DNA of 64,000 nucleotides from Dyadobacter sediminis (GCF_005860765.1 NZ_VCEI01000011.1:1116001-1180000); one strand, 5' to 3'. Counted from the first letter of the stretch, positions 34,068-44,339 are shown. Program-made: numbers and translations. The notes: generated from the letters alone by a model not told the origin.

Positions 34068-37000
34068 TTAGAAACCTATATTCAGACCGAAAATCAGCGT
34101 TTTGGCTGCCGGGTAGCTTGCATAGTCAAAACCCTGGCTGCGGCTGTCCTGTCCAAAACGGTTTACCTCCGGGTCATACCCGGAATATTTTGTCCAGGTC
34201 AGGTAGTTCTGCGCCGACACGTAGAAGCGTATACCTTGTAAATGCAATGCTTTCATTGCGTTCGATGGCAGTGTGTAGGCAAGCTGGATATTTTTTAGGC
34301 GCAAATACGAGCCGTCCTCGATCTGGCGTGTCGAAATGCGGTTTGCCGGACGGGTTGTTGAAGCTCTGGGAACGTCGGTATGGATATTGTCAGGTGTCCA
34401 GCGGTTGAGCATGTCGCGGCTCTGGTTATTGGTGCCGTTCAGGTATTCAAGCTCGAATCGGTTTGCATTCAGGATTTCATTTCCATACACACCCTGGAAA
34501 AAGACCGTCAGGTCAAGGCCTTTGTAAGAGAATGTATTACTGATACCACCGATAAACCTGGGCTGCGCGCGGCCGACAATGGTACGGTCGTTATCGTCGA
34601 TCCGGCCATCTCCGTTCAGATCTTTATACTTGCGGTCGCCAGGCTTGCGTGCATTCGCATCCACGAGCGCTTTCAGCTCTTCGTCAGTTTGATATAATCC
34701 GTCTGTTTCATAGCCGAAGAATGATCCCAACGGTTCTCCAACGCGTACAATGCCGGAATTTACATTCTGGGCGATGTTGGCTACATCGCCTGCAAATAGC
34801 TGGGGCGCACCGCCAATGTCTAGCACTTTATTGCGGTTGACTGCGTAGTTGAAATCGGTTTTCCACTTGAATGCTCCATCGATATTATAGGAGGTGATAC
34901 TGAGTTCAATGCCTTTGTTTTCAACCTTTCCAAGATTCTGGATTGCACTGGAAAAACCAGAAATGCTCGGGATCGTTACACTGAGCAGCAGATTACGGGT
35001 GCGCTTGATATAGGCGTCTGCAGTAAAGCTAAGTCGGTTCCGGAACAGGCTCAGATCGATACCAATGTCCGATTGTGTTGTGGTTTCCCAGGAAAGATCC
35101 GGGTTGGCGATCTGGTTAGGGCCGATACCCGTGGATACATTGTTGCCAAGTACGTAGTTCTGTGTTCCCAGAAGCGAGTACGCCGGATAGTTTCCAATTC
35201 CATCCTGATTCCCAGTCGAGCCGATGGTAGCACGCACTTTCAGCTCACTGATCGACTGGATGTTTTTGATAAATGACTCCTCAGAGGCACGCCAGGCCAA
35301 TGCCACCGATGGGAAAAACCCATAGCGCTTGTTGGCCCCGAAACGCGACGAACCATCCGCGCGAAACGAAGCCGTAAACAGGTATTTTTCATTAAACTCA
35401 TAATTGACTCTTCCCAGGTAAGACTCCAGTCCCCATGAACCAATGCTGGATGACGGCACGAGTGCTACCGATCCGGATCCGATATTTCCGGTGCCCAAAT
35501 TGTCGTTTACAAAATTCCGTGATGCGGCAACCGTATTGTCGGTGCGATTGGCTTGCTGGGTATAGCCAAGTAATACGGTCAGGTTATGCAGTTTGTTAAA
35601 ATTTTTCGTGTAGGTCAATAGATTCTCGTTCAGCCAGGTAACGGACTGCGTGTTTCTGATATTTGCCACCCCACCCTGCGACAAGCCGCTGGCTACGCTT
35701 CTTGGAAGATAGCTGTCTTGCTTTTGCAAGATACCGTCGATGCCTAACACCACGCGCAGGTTCAGTCCCTGAATGATCTGGTACTCGCCGAAGATATTCC
35801 CGAAAACACGATAAGCAGTATTCTGGTTCTTGCTTTCCCGCGCCAACGCAGCCGGGTTGTCGGCCGTGAAGTTCAGAGCCGGGTGCGTCATCAGGTACGT
35901 TCCATCAGGGTTGTAAACGGGCAGAATCGAAGGGAATTGCAGTGCAGCCATGGTCACCAGTCCGGCGCTACCCAGGTTACCATCCGTGCGCGATTGGTTC
36001 GTAACGGTTCTATTGACAGTCAAGCTGTTGCCTATTTTGATTTTGTTGGTTAGTTTTCTGTCCAGATTTACCCGAAACGAGTAGCGGTCGAAGTCGGAAT
36101 TGGTCACAATTCCTTCCTGCTTGTAATACCCCCCCGAAAGTGCATACTGCATTTTGTCGTCACCACCGCTAGCCGAAAGCTGGAAGTTGTAAGTCGGCGC
36201 GCTGCGAAAAATCTCATCCTGCCAGTCAGTACCTTCGCCAAATGCATCAATTTGCTGTGGTGTGTAGACGGCATTGCGCCCTTCATTGGTATTGGCATCA
36301 TTTACAAACTGTGCATATTCCCGCGCATTCAGCACGGGATATTTTCTGCGGACCGTTTGTACACCGTAAAACGCATCCAGACTGACTGTCGATTTGCCGG
36401 CTTTCCCTCGCTTGGTTGTGATAATTACTACCCCATTTGCCCCTCTTGAACCGTAAATGGCTGTGGAAGAAGCATCTTTCAGAATCGTCATCGACTCAAT
36501 ATCGCTTGGGTTGAGCGTGCTGAGTACGTTGAAATTAGACCCACTGTTGGCAGCGTCATTTTTAAATGGAATCCCGTCGATCACATACAGCGGCTCGTTA
36601 TCACCCTGAATGGAATTACCGCCACGTATACGAATGGTCGTTGCGCCACCCGGTGCGCCTGAGTTCTGCGTAATCTGTACACCTGCCGCCCGTCCCTGCA
36701 ATGCCTGATCCATGGAGGTAACGGCTACCTTTTTGATCTCGTCGACAGGAATCGTCGAAACTGAACCTGTCAGATCACTTTTCTTGACCTGACCGTAACC
36801 TACGACCACAACTTCCTGGAGCGACTGGTCTTCCGGAGCCATGCTTACATCGATCGTGCTCTGGGTTCCGACAGGCAGTTCCTTTGTAACATACCCGACA
36901 AAACTGAGTACCAGTATCGCATTGTCACTTTCAACATTTATCTGAAAAGTACCATCTGCGTTGGTCGTGGTTCCGGTCTGGGTGCCTTTGATGACCACAC

Positions 37001-37460
37001 TTACGCCTGGAAGCGGCTGGTTGTTTTCATCGGATACCTTACCTGAAACCTGTTTTTTGACTCCTTTCCCCTGAATAGGCGCATCGTTTTTTGGTATATC
37101 CGTTCTCTTGAGTATAATGATCTTTCCGGAGATTTCATATTCGAGATCCAGTGGCGTCAGTATTTCGTCCAGTACTTCGTAAAGTGGCTTTTTACTGGCA
37201 TTGACATTCACTTTCCGGGCCGATTTGATGATTTTCGAACTAAACACAAACCGGACGTCGACCTGCTTTTCTACCTGTGAGAGCACTTTTCTAACTTCGC
37301 TGCCAGCGGCATTAATCGTAATTTTTTGGGAAAGAAGAGATTGTCCATGGCTGTTGTGCGCATAACCTGCACCCATGAACAAGATCGCAAGCATTAGCTG
37401 TGTGACTGTTATTCGCATCGTCCAAAGTAATACCCAGTGGTATTTAAAGGGTTTTTTCAT
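34068..37460 (-). CDS. SusC/RagA-type TonB-linked transporter with STN signalling domain
   Basis: Outer membrane importer that also signals to the FecR/ECF pair encoded upstream. 1130 residues from the ATG at 37460; a longer frame upstream lacks a signal peptide start. An STN (secretin/TonB N-terminal) domain lies at about 45-115 (KVLSQVEKQVDVRFVFSS), a carboxypeptidase-regulatory-like domain at about 130-210, and a plug starting with VVVGYGQVKKSDLTGSV. The barrel follows and ends in FGLNIGF. The STN domain is the part that touches the anti-sigma factor, so this unit is induced by its own ligand. susD follows after 31 bp. Confidence 0.94.
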   Translation of the reverse strand: MKKPFKYHWVLLWTMRITVTQLMLAILFMGAGYAHNSHGQSLLSQKITINAAGSEVRKVLSQVEKQVDVRFVFSSKIIKSARKVNVNASKKPLYEVLDEILTPLDLEYEISGKIIILKRTDIPKNDAPIQGKGVKKQVSGKVSDENNQPLPGVSVVIKGTQTGTTTNADGTFQINVESDNAILVLSFVGYVTKELPVGTQSTIDVSMAPEDQSLQEVVVVGYGQVKKSDLTGSVSTIPVDEIKKVAVTSMDQALQGRAAGVQITQNSGAPGGATTIRIRGGNSIQGDNEPLYVIDGIPFKNDAANSGSNFNVLSTLNPSDIESMTILKDASSTAIYGSRGANGVVIITTKRGKAGKSTVSLDAFYGVQTVRRKYPVLNAREYAQFVNDANTNEGRNAVYTPQQIDAFGEGTDWQDEIFRSAPTYNFQLSASGGDDKMQYALSGGYYKQEGIVTNSDFDRYSFRVNLDRKLTNKIKIGNSLTVNRTVTNQSRTDGNLGSAGLVTMAALQFPSILPVYNPDGTYLMTHPALNFTADNPAALARESKNQNTAYRVFGNIFGEYQIIQGLNLRVVLGIDGILQKQDSYLPRSVASGLSQGGVANIRNTQSVTWLNENLLTYTKNFNKLHNLTVLLGYTQQANRTDNTVAASRNFVNDNLGTGNIGSGSVALVPSSSIGSWGLESYLGRVNYEFNEKYLFTASFRADGSSRFGANKRYGFFPSVALAWRASEESFIKNIQSISELKVRATIGSTGNQDGIGNYPAYSLLGTQNYVLGNNVSTGIGPNQIANPDLSWETTTQSDIGIDLSLFRNRLSFTADAYIKRTRNLLLSVTIPSISGFSSAIQNLGKVENKGIELSITSYNIDGAFKWKTDFNYAVNRNKVLDIGGAPQLFAGDVANIAQNVNSGIVRVGEPLGSFFGYETDGLYQTDEELKALVDANARKPGDRKYKDLNGDGRIDDNDRTIVGRAQPRFIGGISNTFSYKGLDLTVFFQGVYGNEILNANRFELEYLNGTNNQSRDMLNRWTPDNIHTDVPRASTTRPANRISTRQIEDGSYLRLKNIQLAYTLPSNAMKALHLQGIRFYVSAQNYLTWTKYSGYDPEVNRFGQDSRSQGFDYASYPAAKTLIFGLNIGF

Positions 37461-37644
37461 AAATTTGATTGTTTTGTAAGATTGAAAATTTGGCAAAACG
37501 ATCCCTGCCTCCTTTGCGGGAGGGAAATGGCGACGAACCAATCGGGAAAATTCCGGAGCCGGTGATGCGGGAACATTGCCGGCTCTTTTATTAGGTAAGC
37601 TTTCTGTTTCTTATGGAATGAAGCGGTTTACGTGATGGAATAAA

Positions 37645-38760
37645 TTAATTTTTGCAGCCTTTACTATGGATGATTACCTGCCCGTCAACGATCTCGTAAC
37701 TGGATTCTACGGCTTTGCAAATGATATTGAGTTTATCCTGGAGCGTTAATCCTTCGAGAACAGCTGTTAGCGGGCAGTCTTTCAACAGCGCAGCATCGTA
37801 AATGATGTCAATGCCATAAGTCTTTCCCAAGGTATTGAACACCTCACTGGCTGGGGTATCTTCGAAATCAAGTCTTGAGATTTGCGATTTGGGAACGACA
37901 ATCTCGGGTTTTTCCACGAGGGTTTTCACCATCTTGACTTCATTAAGGGCATAAATGATCTTTTGGTTTGGTTTTAGAATGACCCCCTGCAATGCATTGT
38001 CCTCAACTTTTTTCTTCGACTGCGGATCGCGCTCGGTAAATACAGCCACTTTCCCGGATTTAACCTCAACGGTCACCTGGTCAACGCCTTCGTATGCCTT
38101 GATCCTAAAACTGGTCCCCAGCACTTTGGTTATTAAACCATTTGCAAATACGAGGAAGGGGCGGTCAGGATCTTTCGCAATCTGAAAAAATGCTTCACCT
38201 GTTAGATAAACTTCCCGCCGTTGCCCATGAAAGGGCTTGCGGTAGCGCACGCGGCCTTGGGGAGCAAGGCTAATACTGCTTCCATCGCTCAGCACAAGTT
38301 GCCTGGTGCGGGAAGTACTGTTCGTTTCTTCAACAAAATAACTGCTTGCTTTAAGCTGCTGTCCCAGCTGTGGCTCTTGCTGTTTTCTCACCAATACTGA
38401 ATAGGTTGTCCACCCAAGCAGGATAATCAGGGCAATGCAGGCCGCAAGGCGCATCCATGTAGTAAAAAGTACAGGCGTTTTCCGGTGGGAAAGTTGTGTG
38501 GTTGCCGTATTTGCTACGTTAACAAGGCCAACTGTCCGCCTGACAACTTCATTAATTTCTGCATCAGTGATTTCGGGCTCTTCCAGCCGCATAGACAGTA
38601 AAATACGCCGGGCCTGTTCCATTTTGCCGAGCATTTCAGGATTCTCACTGATCCAATTATTCCAAAGTGCATTGGTCTCGGAAGTAGGCGAAAAGATCCA
38701 TTGACGAAAAAAATCATCCCAGACCAAGTCTTCGACAGAAAAGTCGGAGTAGCGGTTCAT
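37645..38760 (-). CDS. FecR-family anti-sigma factor
   Basis: Membrane-spanning regulator of the ECF sigma factor encoded upstream. 371 residues: cytoplasmic N-terminal part (about 1-90), one membrane helix at about 105-125 (LAACIALIILLGW), then the periplasmic FecR domain (LSDGSSISLAPQGRVRYRK, then VYLTGEAFFQIAKDPDRPFLV in two stretches) and a DUF4974 C-terminal domain (LDFEDTPASEVFNTLGKTYGI). The latter contacts the STN domain of SusC. It lies 116 bp after the sigma gene and 184 bp before susC. Confidence 0.93.
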   Translation of the reverse strand: MNRYSDFSVEDLVWDDFFRQWIFSPTSETNALWNNWISENPEMLGKMEQARRILLSMRLEEPEITDAEINEVVRRTVGLVNVANTATTQLSHRKTPVLFTTWMRLAACIALIILLGWTTYSVLVRKQQEPQLGQQLKASSYFVEETNSTSRTRQLVLSDGSSISLAPQGRVRYRKPFHGQRREVYLTGEAFFQIAKDPDRPFLVFANGLITKVLGTSFRIKAYEGVDQVTVEVKSGKVAVFTERDPQSKKKVEDNALQGVILKPNQKIIYALNEVKMVKTLVEKPEIVVPKSQISRLDFEDTPASEVFNTLGKTYGIDIIYDAALLKDCPLTAVLEGLTLQDKLNIICKAVESSYEIVDGQVIIHSKGCKN

Positions 38761-38876
38761 ACCTGATTATTGTGTTCATATGTAGATAGACACAAAATCG
38801 CCAGCGATACCAATTATTTTTAAATTATTTCTTAGAAAAAGGAAAAATAGAAATGGAAGGTCTGATACTCTGTGTA

Positions 38877-39476
38877 TTAGAATAGCAGATACCAAAGAAT
38901 AATTAATACATATCCTTCCTTTGTGAACTCCTTCATCTGCCGGATGGCGATTTGGAGAAGATTTGAAACCGTCTGAGGGGTAATGTTCATAATTTGTGCA
39001 ATCTGGTCGCGGCTCAGCTCCTGGAAGAACTTAAGATATACCACTTCTTTTTGGCGACGTGGCAGTGTGCTGATCAGGTTCTGTATGTGCAATGAACGGG
39101 CGGTTGTTACTTCATCAGCAATATATTGTTCTTCTACCGAGAATTCGACTGCAAAATAATTCTCCACCTCCTGCGAAGCTTGGCCGCCTTGCCCAGTACG
39201 TTCAGAAAGCTGTCTGTGCATCAGTCTTCGAAGGGAGGCCATCAGGTAAGGTTTGACCGCCGCTTCGGGGTTGAGATTATCACGCTTTTCCCATAGCATC
39301 ATAAAAAGATCCTGAATGCTATCTTTTACAAATTCACGGTCTTTCGAAAACTTACTTCCGTATCGAAAAAGCAGACGGAAATGATCAGACATCAACTTTT
39401 CGAACGAACGAACGTCACCTACAAGGAAATTCTGCCAAAGCATCCGGTCTTCTACAGAAAAGGGCGTTGATTTCAT
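38877..39476 (-). CDS. ECF-type RNA polymerase sigma factor
   Basis: Extracytoplasmic-function sigma factor that starts transcription of the susC-susD-hydrolase unit when FecR is released. 199 residues from the ATG at 39476 (a longer frame begins with a hydrophobic stretch that is not typical). Region 2 includes FKDSIQDLFMMLWEKRDNL-like sequence (VKDSIQDLFMMLWE). Region 4 is a helix-turn-helix (LPRRQKEVVYLKFF, then DQIAQIMNITPQTVSNLL). It is transcribed on its own promoter region, which lies in the gap after 39476. Confidence 0.93.
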   Translation of the reverse strand: MKSTPFSVEDRMLWQNFLVGDVRSFEKLMSDHFRLLFRYGSKFSKDREFVKDSIQDLFMMLWEKRDNLNPEAAVKPYLMASLRRLMHRQLSERTGQGGQASQEVENYFAVEFSVEEQYIADEVTTARSLHIQNLISTLPRRQKEVVYLKFFQELSRDQIAQIMNITPQTVSNLLQIAIRQMKEFTKEGYVLIILWYLLF

Positions 39477-39518
39477 AACTTGCTGAATGGAATAACTAAG
39501 TAAGGAAAGCCAAACCAC

Positions 39519-39962
39519 GATGTTACTATACTCTAAAAGATTAGTTTAAAGTTATCTGGGTATCATCCAATTGCTGCACAGAATCTATTTTTCCGATCGG
39601 AATCTTTCAATATACCGTAATTCGGCTGAACAAATCATATGATGCAAATCAGAAAAGCAAAATCCCTGACTGCTACACACCTGTTTGGCTCATTAAGATA
39701 CGTCCATGCATTGTGCAATTGGATACAATGGGAATAGCTATTCCATTGGCTGCTGGTGTTTGATACCATTCCCGTTAAGTCCTGAAGTATGTGCATTCCT
39801 GATAAATACATTCATAATCGTAGTTGCTTTCTATGCCAAGCTGCTAAGAGTGTAATAAGGAAAGTCTGTTGATTAAGCTAAGGTGCATTGACGGCATAGT
39901 TGTTTTAAAATCATAATAGATCAAAAACAAAGACATTAATCTGTTACTTCAACAACACCTTT
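39519..39962. other. Non-coding gap before the copper genes
   Basis: About 440 bp between the divergent sigma factor and DUF305 genes. No gene or strong repeat was found. It must hold both promoters. Confidence 0.5.
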
Positions 39963-40319
39963 ATGAAACCAACCTGCAAAATTTTAGGATTCGCTGCAAC
40001 GACAGCCTTTTCAACTGCATGTTCGGATCATGAGGACAACAATCCAATTTTCATTCAAGCACATGACGGAAATCAAATGATGGCACTCATGCACAATATG
40101 ATGGATGAGATGCATACCATGAAAGTAACACAGGATCCCGACATGGATTATGCAAGTATGATGAGCATGCACCACATGGGTGTTATTGATATGGCACAGA
40201 TGCATTTATTAACGGGTAAGGATGCTGGCCTGAGAGAATCAGCTTCTATGATCATTGAAGGGCAGAACAAAGAAATGGCCGATTTCCAGACCTGGCTACT
40301 GGCGAACAGAAATAATTAA
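39963..40319 (+). CDS. DUF305-like Met/His-rich lipoprotein, probable copper binding
   Basis: 118 residues. Lipoprotein signal (lipobox FSTAC) followed by a helical domain packed with Met and His: MHNMMDEMHTMK, then MMSMHHMGVIDMAQMH, in the DUF305 pattern where HHxxxIxMA is the hallmark. Such proteins bind copper or silver in the periplasm. The next gene, 23 bp downstream, encodes a Cys-rich copper storage-type protein, so the pair forms a copper unit. Short for the family, with one domain repeat. Confidence 0.82.
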   Translation: MKPTCKILGFAATTAFSTACSDHEDNNPIFIQAHDGNQMMALMHNMMDEMHTMKVTQDPDMDYASMMSMHHMGVIDMAQMHLLTGKDAGLRESASMIIEGQNKEMADFQTWLLANRNN

Positions 40320-40342
40320 CCACCAATCTAACCTTAAAACTT

Positions 40343-40687
40343 ATGGCAAATCAACAATTTAAAGAATGTATCGATGCATGCGTGGCATGCGCCATTGCCT
40401 GCAGTTACTGCGCAACGGAATGTTTGAAAGAAGAGCACGTAGGACATATGGCAAAGTGCATCCAGCTTGATTTAGAGTGCGCAGCTATCTGCCGGAGTGC
40501 CGCCGAAGTCATGAGCCTTGGCAGCAGTTTCAGTGCACACCTTTGCCGTATTTGTGCAGACGCGTGTAATGCATGTGCTAACGAATGTGAAAAACATGCT
40601 GAAATGGGTATGGACCATTGCCGCCAATGTGCAGAAGCTTGCCGTAACTGCGCCAGCGTATGTGAAGAAATGGCAACGCCTGTTTGA
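40343..40687 (+). CDS. Four-helix-bundle copper storage protein (Csp/DUF326-like)
   Basis: 114 residues with 19 cysteines spaced mostly as CxxC and CxxxC along four helices (ECIDACVACAIACSYC, CRICADACNACANEC, CRQCAEACRNCASVC). This is the pattern of Csp copper storage proteins, which bind many Cu(I) ions inside a four-helix bundle. No signal peptide, so it is the cytosolic (Csp3-like) kind. It follows the DUF305 gene by 23 bp, presumably co-induced by copper. Confidence 0.9.
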   Translation: MANQQFKECIDACVACAIACSYCATECLKEEHVGHMAKCIQLDLECAAICRSAAEVMSLGSSFSAHLCRICADACNACANECEKHAEMGMDHCRQCAEACRNCASVCEEMATPV

Positions 40688-41082
40688 TCTGAGCTAGCGG
40701 TAGAATGCGAGAAGGGTAATCAAAACGGTTACCTTTTTTATAATATGATCCAGTAGCACTTGGAAAAGGGATCATTATCATTTTGCTAACTTGTGAATTG
40801 TGTCCTTTACCAGTCAGGAGTTGGTTCGCCGCTACTAACAAACTGGTAATCACTAAACTTCAATCCGCTTTTTAAGCTACGATTGTATAGTCAGATTCTG
40901 GTAAATCATTCTTAGTTGAAATTCCAGATTAGGAAAGCCGGTTGACTCACTGTACTTTGTGCTGCATCTGACTGGAGAAGTTTTTCTTATATTAACCGCT
41001 TAATTCTCACCATCCGGGTGTCTGTGTTTTAAGGTAGCAACCTGACACAAGTTATCATAAACACTACAACTCGCTCCAAGAC
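40688..41082. other. Non-coding gap before the BCCT gene
   Basis: About 390 bp. No gene was recognised and no clear terminator stands out. Presumably it holds the promoter of the transporter gene. Confidence 0.4.
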
Positions 41083-43104
41083 ATGATTAAACTTGCCAAT
41101 ACCAAAACAACCTTCGACCGGGCAGTGATCGTACCTGGCCTGTCATTTATTATAGGTATCTGCCTTTTATCAGTGTTGTTTCCAAATCCTACAGAAACCG
41201 TCCTCAATCGGGTTAAAGAGTTCATTTTCGTAAACCTGAACTGGGTTTATGTATGGTCCGTAACCATTTTTGTCATCTTTCTGATTTACCTGATGTTCAG
41301 TAAATACGGAGACATTAAATTAGGAGCAAACGACAGCATTCCCGAGTATTCCTTTTTTTCATGGATCTCAATGCTGTTTGCCGCCGGAATGGGAATAGGT
41401 CTGATGTATTTTGGGGTTGCCGAACCAATGTCCCATTATGCCACAGACGCCTTTGATGCAAATCTGTATGTCAACAAAGCTAAAAACGCGCAGCTTTACA
41501 CTTTTTTCCATTGGGGAATACATGCCTGGTCTGTGTATGGCCTGGTAGGACTGTCTCTTGCTTATTTTACTTTCAGATACCGGCTGCCATTATCCTTACG
41601 GAGTTGTCTGTATCCTCTGCTGAAAGATAAAATAAATAGCAACTGGGGAACAGCTATTGACGTTTTTGCATTGTGCAGTACTTTCTTTGGCATAACAACG
41701 ACGCTGGGATTTGGTGTAATCCAAATTAACACGGGCCTGAAAACTCTGGGCATATTGCCCGGTACGAGCTTTGTGTACCAGATCGGAATTGTAATTGTCC
41801 TTGTCATGCTTGCAATCTTTTCAGCAACCTCGGGCTTAGACAAGGGTATAAAAATTCTAAGCAACATCAACATTGGCGCAGCAGTTTTGCTACTGTTGTT
41901 TGTGCTCGCCTTCGGCCCGACAGTATATCTGATCGGCAGCTTCACGGAAGGGCTTGGCAACTATATCAATAACTTCTTCAATATTACCTTCAATACGCAT
42001 GTTTACGATCAGGCAACACTTCCCTGGTTTTACAACTGGAGTATTTTATACTGGGCCTGGTGGATTTCCTGGGCACCCTTTGTAGGATTGTTTATTGCCA
42101 GAATTTCAAAAGGGCGCACCATTAAGTCATTTGTTGCCGCAGTTCTAATTGTACCTACTCTTTTTAATTTTATCTGGATGTCCATTTTTGGAAACAGCGC
42201 AATCTGGACTGATTTTAATGTAGCTGAGGGAGCTTTAAGCAGACTGGTGAACAATCCTGATGCCCTGATGTTTGCCTTTCTGCAATATCTGCCACTTTCA
42301 ACAATATCCAGCACGCTGGTTATTTGTATCGTGATTATCTTTTTTATGACTTCGGCAGATTCCGGGATTCTCGTTCTGGACAGCATTGCAACAAAAAATT
42401 CGAGCAGATCCCCAGTCTGGCAGAAAATTTTCTGGGGAGTTTTACTTGCCGTACTGGCACTGATGCTTTTAAATGCTGGCGGATTGAAAGCCTTGCAAAC
42501 GATGACGCTGATTACAGCGCTGCCCTTCTCGTTGATTATGCTGCTTTTCGTAATATCGCTAATGAAGGCACTTGCTATTGATTATGAGTATTATCAACGC
42601 AGCTTTTCTGTTTCGACCGTTCCATGGTCTGGCGAGTTCTGGAAGACGCGCTTAAGCCAAATGGTTTCTAAAAAAACACGTCGTTCTGTCGAGGACTATA
42701 TCAATGTTACTGTCAAGGAAGCATTTTCAGACCTTCAGAAAGAATTCGCTTTAAACAGCATCCATGTTAAAATCAGCTCCGGCACAGATCCGGTCAGCTT
42801 GGAAATTGAAATTGAACATAACATCATTAACAACTTCAAATACGGGGTCAGGTGTCAGGAAAAGCTTGTATCCGAATTCCTGATGGAAGACAAAAACCTG
42901 CCGGACATCAATGAGAAAATCACATACTATCCAAAATCCTATTTCGGTGACACCCGGGAAGGGTACGATGTGCAGTACTTTACAAAAAATGAGCTGATCA
43001 GTGATGTCTTGAAACATTATGAACGGTTTTTTGCCATCATATCAGAAGAAGCAAATGAAATGTTCATAACCAGCAATGCCAATATCAATAAGCATGGAGC
43101 TTAA
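41083..43104 (+). CDS. BCCT-family transporter (betaine/choline/carnitine)
   Basis: Sodium- or proton-coupled importer of quaternary ammonium osmolytes. 673 residues with 12 membrane segments in the first 510. Family landmarks: FAAGMGIGLMYFGVAEPMSHY (about residues 97-117) is the glycine-rich helix 3 and part of the substrate site, and the Trp-rich stretch YNWSILYWAWWISWAPFVGLF-like segment (split, around 315-335) forms the aromatic substrate box. A soluble C-terminal domain of about 150 residues follows, possibly sensing osmotic state. The long form resembles BetT. Single gene in its own transcript. Confidence 0.92.
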   Translation: MIKLANTKTTFDRAVIVPGLSFIIGICLLSVLFPNPTETVLNRVKEFIFVNLNWVYVWSVTIFVIFLIYLMFSKYGDIKLGANDSIPEYSFFSWISMLFAAGMGIGLMYFGVAEPMSHYATDAFDANLYVNKAKNAQLYTFFHWGIHAWSVYGLVGLSLAYFTFRYRLPLSLRSCLYPLLKDKINSNWGTAIDVFALCSTFFGITTTLGFGVIQINTGLKTLGILPGTSFVYQIGIVIVLVMLAIFSATSGLDKGIKILSNINIGAAVLLLLFVLAFGPTVYLIGSFTEGLGNYINNFFNITFNTHVYDQATLPWFYNWSILYWAWWISWAPFVGLFIARISKGRTIKSFVAAVLIVPTLFNFIWMSIFGNSAIWTDFNVAEGALSRLVNNPDALMFAFLQYLPLSTISSTLVICIVIIFFMTSADSGILVLDSIATKNSSRSPVWQKIFWGVLLAVLALMLLNAGGLKALQTMTLITALPFSLIMLLFVISLMKALAIDYEYYQRSFSVSTVPWSGEFWKTRLSQMVSKKTRRSVEDYINVTVKEAFSDLQKEFALNSIHVKISSGTDPVSLEIEIEHNIINNFKYGVRCQEKLVSEFLMEDKNLPDINEKITYYPKSYFGDTREGYDVQYFTKNELISDVLKHYERFFAIISEEANEMFITSNANINKHGA

Positions 43105-43109
43105 TAAAT

Positions 43110-43620
43110 GATTTTTGTTAAAATGAAAGAGCAAGCCTTTGAAGTAATCTGACTTTGCGAGAAAACTGTATAGCTGCTAGTCTTGCCGGCATCCGCATGA
43201 AAGGCTTGCTGCTCTGCCGAGCAGTACCTGACTTCAGGGAAAAGGGGCTTGATTTCCTTATACAAAACATTGGTAAACATCTTGGCCAATGCTGTCCTGC
43301 TTTTGGATATTACGGCTCAGTTCAGTTTTGAGCTGATTGATCTCAGCCTGGCAGCGGTTACTTTGCGAGAGCTCGGCAGGGACATCGTTGATAGAGAACC
43401 CCTGCTGAATAGTAAGGGTTTTCGCGGCTAATCCATAAATTCCTTTCCGGTTCCTCCAACCGCTTCTTTTCAGGACCGGCTATGAGCCTGCCCCCATAAA
43501 TAAGTTTGATGTGCTTTTTCCCGTATCGTGAATCTTTGTATACTCCTCGCGTTCAGAAGAAATGTCAAATCTTCTCAGTAGCTTTTCAATGATCATAGCA
43601 TGGTTTATGGAAACATTAAA
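43110..43620 (-). pseudogene. Decayed DUF389-type membrane protein (C-terminal remnant)
   Basis: On the minus strand three frames join into one protein tail: KKHIKLIYGGRLIAGPEKK, then after a frameshift YGLAAKTLTIQQGFSIND followed by QAEINQLKTELSRNIQKQDSI, then after another shift LYKEIKPLFPEVRYC. This order matches the soluble tail of DUF389/TIGR00341-like proteins (strand, YGL...LxIxQGF, coiled helix, KExxxxFPE). At least two frameshifts and loss of the membrane part make it a pseudogene. The family call rests on pattern memory, not alignment. Confidence 0.5.
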
Positions 43621-43650
43621 TCAATCAGCTAGCGCCTTAGCGCGGTTAAA

Positions 43651-44328
43651 CTAATGCATCAGTTTTTCTATGTCATTTAATGACCCGAACAGCACCAATA
43701 CTTCGTCTTCATGCATGATTGTGGTGGGTGTGGCAATGCCTGAAGCCCGTTTAAAGATTTTGGCCAGACCGTTTTCGGACTGTTTTGATAAGGTCAGCAC
43801 GGTGAGTACGATCACATTATAGCGGTTGGTTAAATCCGCTTCGGCAAGGCTCATGCCTACGTACCGCTGCGGAACCCTGGTTTCAATAATGCTGTATTTT
43901 TCAGAAATCTTGAATGAATCCACAATACCCGAGTTGTCCAGTCGCATGGCCAGCCTTTCGGCAGATTCTTCTTCGGGCAGAATGTATTCTTCGATTTGCA
44001 TCGCTTCCAAAACTGTTTTCTGCAGATCAGAAACGACCCTTCCAATAATCTTTTTTACACCCAGTTGTTTAAGCAGCGCCGTTGTCAGCAGGGAGGCACC
44101 TTCATCTTCGCCTATGGCAACAATGGCTGAATCCGCATCTTTAAGCGGCAGTGAGCTCACTGCGTTTTTATCAGTACAGTCCATGCAAACTGTATGCGTA
44201 ATGCGATCTTTAAGCTGCTCGACCTTTTGCATGTTGTTGTCCACCCCGATGGTTTCATGCCCCAGCTCTGTCAGGCGAATGGCAAGGGATTTGCCAAAGC
44301 TTCCCAATCCGAATATGATATACTTCAT
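43651..44328 (-). CDS. ktrA: KtrA/TrkA-type potassium channel regulatory subunit
   Basis: Cytosolic RCK ring subunit that gates the KtrB potassium translocator by nucleotide binding. 225 residues. An RCK_N Rossmann domain begins with IIFGLGSFGKSLA (GxGxxG) and has the acidic residue at the end of strand 2 (GVDNN, about residue 34). The RCK_C domain covers about 145-225 (VGMSLAEADLTNRYNVIVL). It lies 11 bp after the ktrB stop. Co-transcription and pairing are clear. Confidence 0.93.
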   Translation of the reverse strand: MKYIIFGLGSFGKSLAIRLTELGHETIGVDNNMQKVEQLKDRITHTVCMDCTDKNAVSSLPLKDADSAIVAIGEDEGASLLTTALLKQLGVKKIIGRVVSDLQKTVLEAMQIEEYILPEEESAERLAMRLDNSGIVDSFKISEKYSIIETRVPQRYVGMSLAEADLTNRYNVIVLTVLTLSKQSENGLAKIFKRASGIATPTTIMHEDEVLVLFGSLNDIEKLMH

Positions 44329-44339
44329 TTCCTTTCTGT

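Noticed and set aside
43101..43289. Stand-alone 62-residue gene
   Set aside because: It is the last part of the frameshifted DUF389-like tail.
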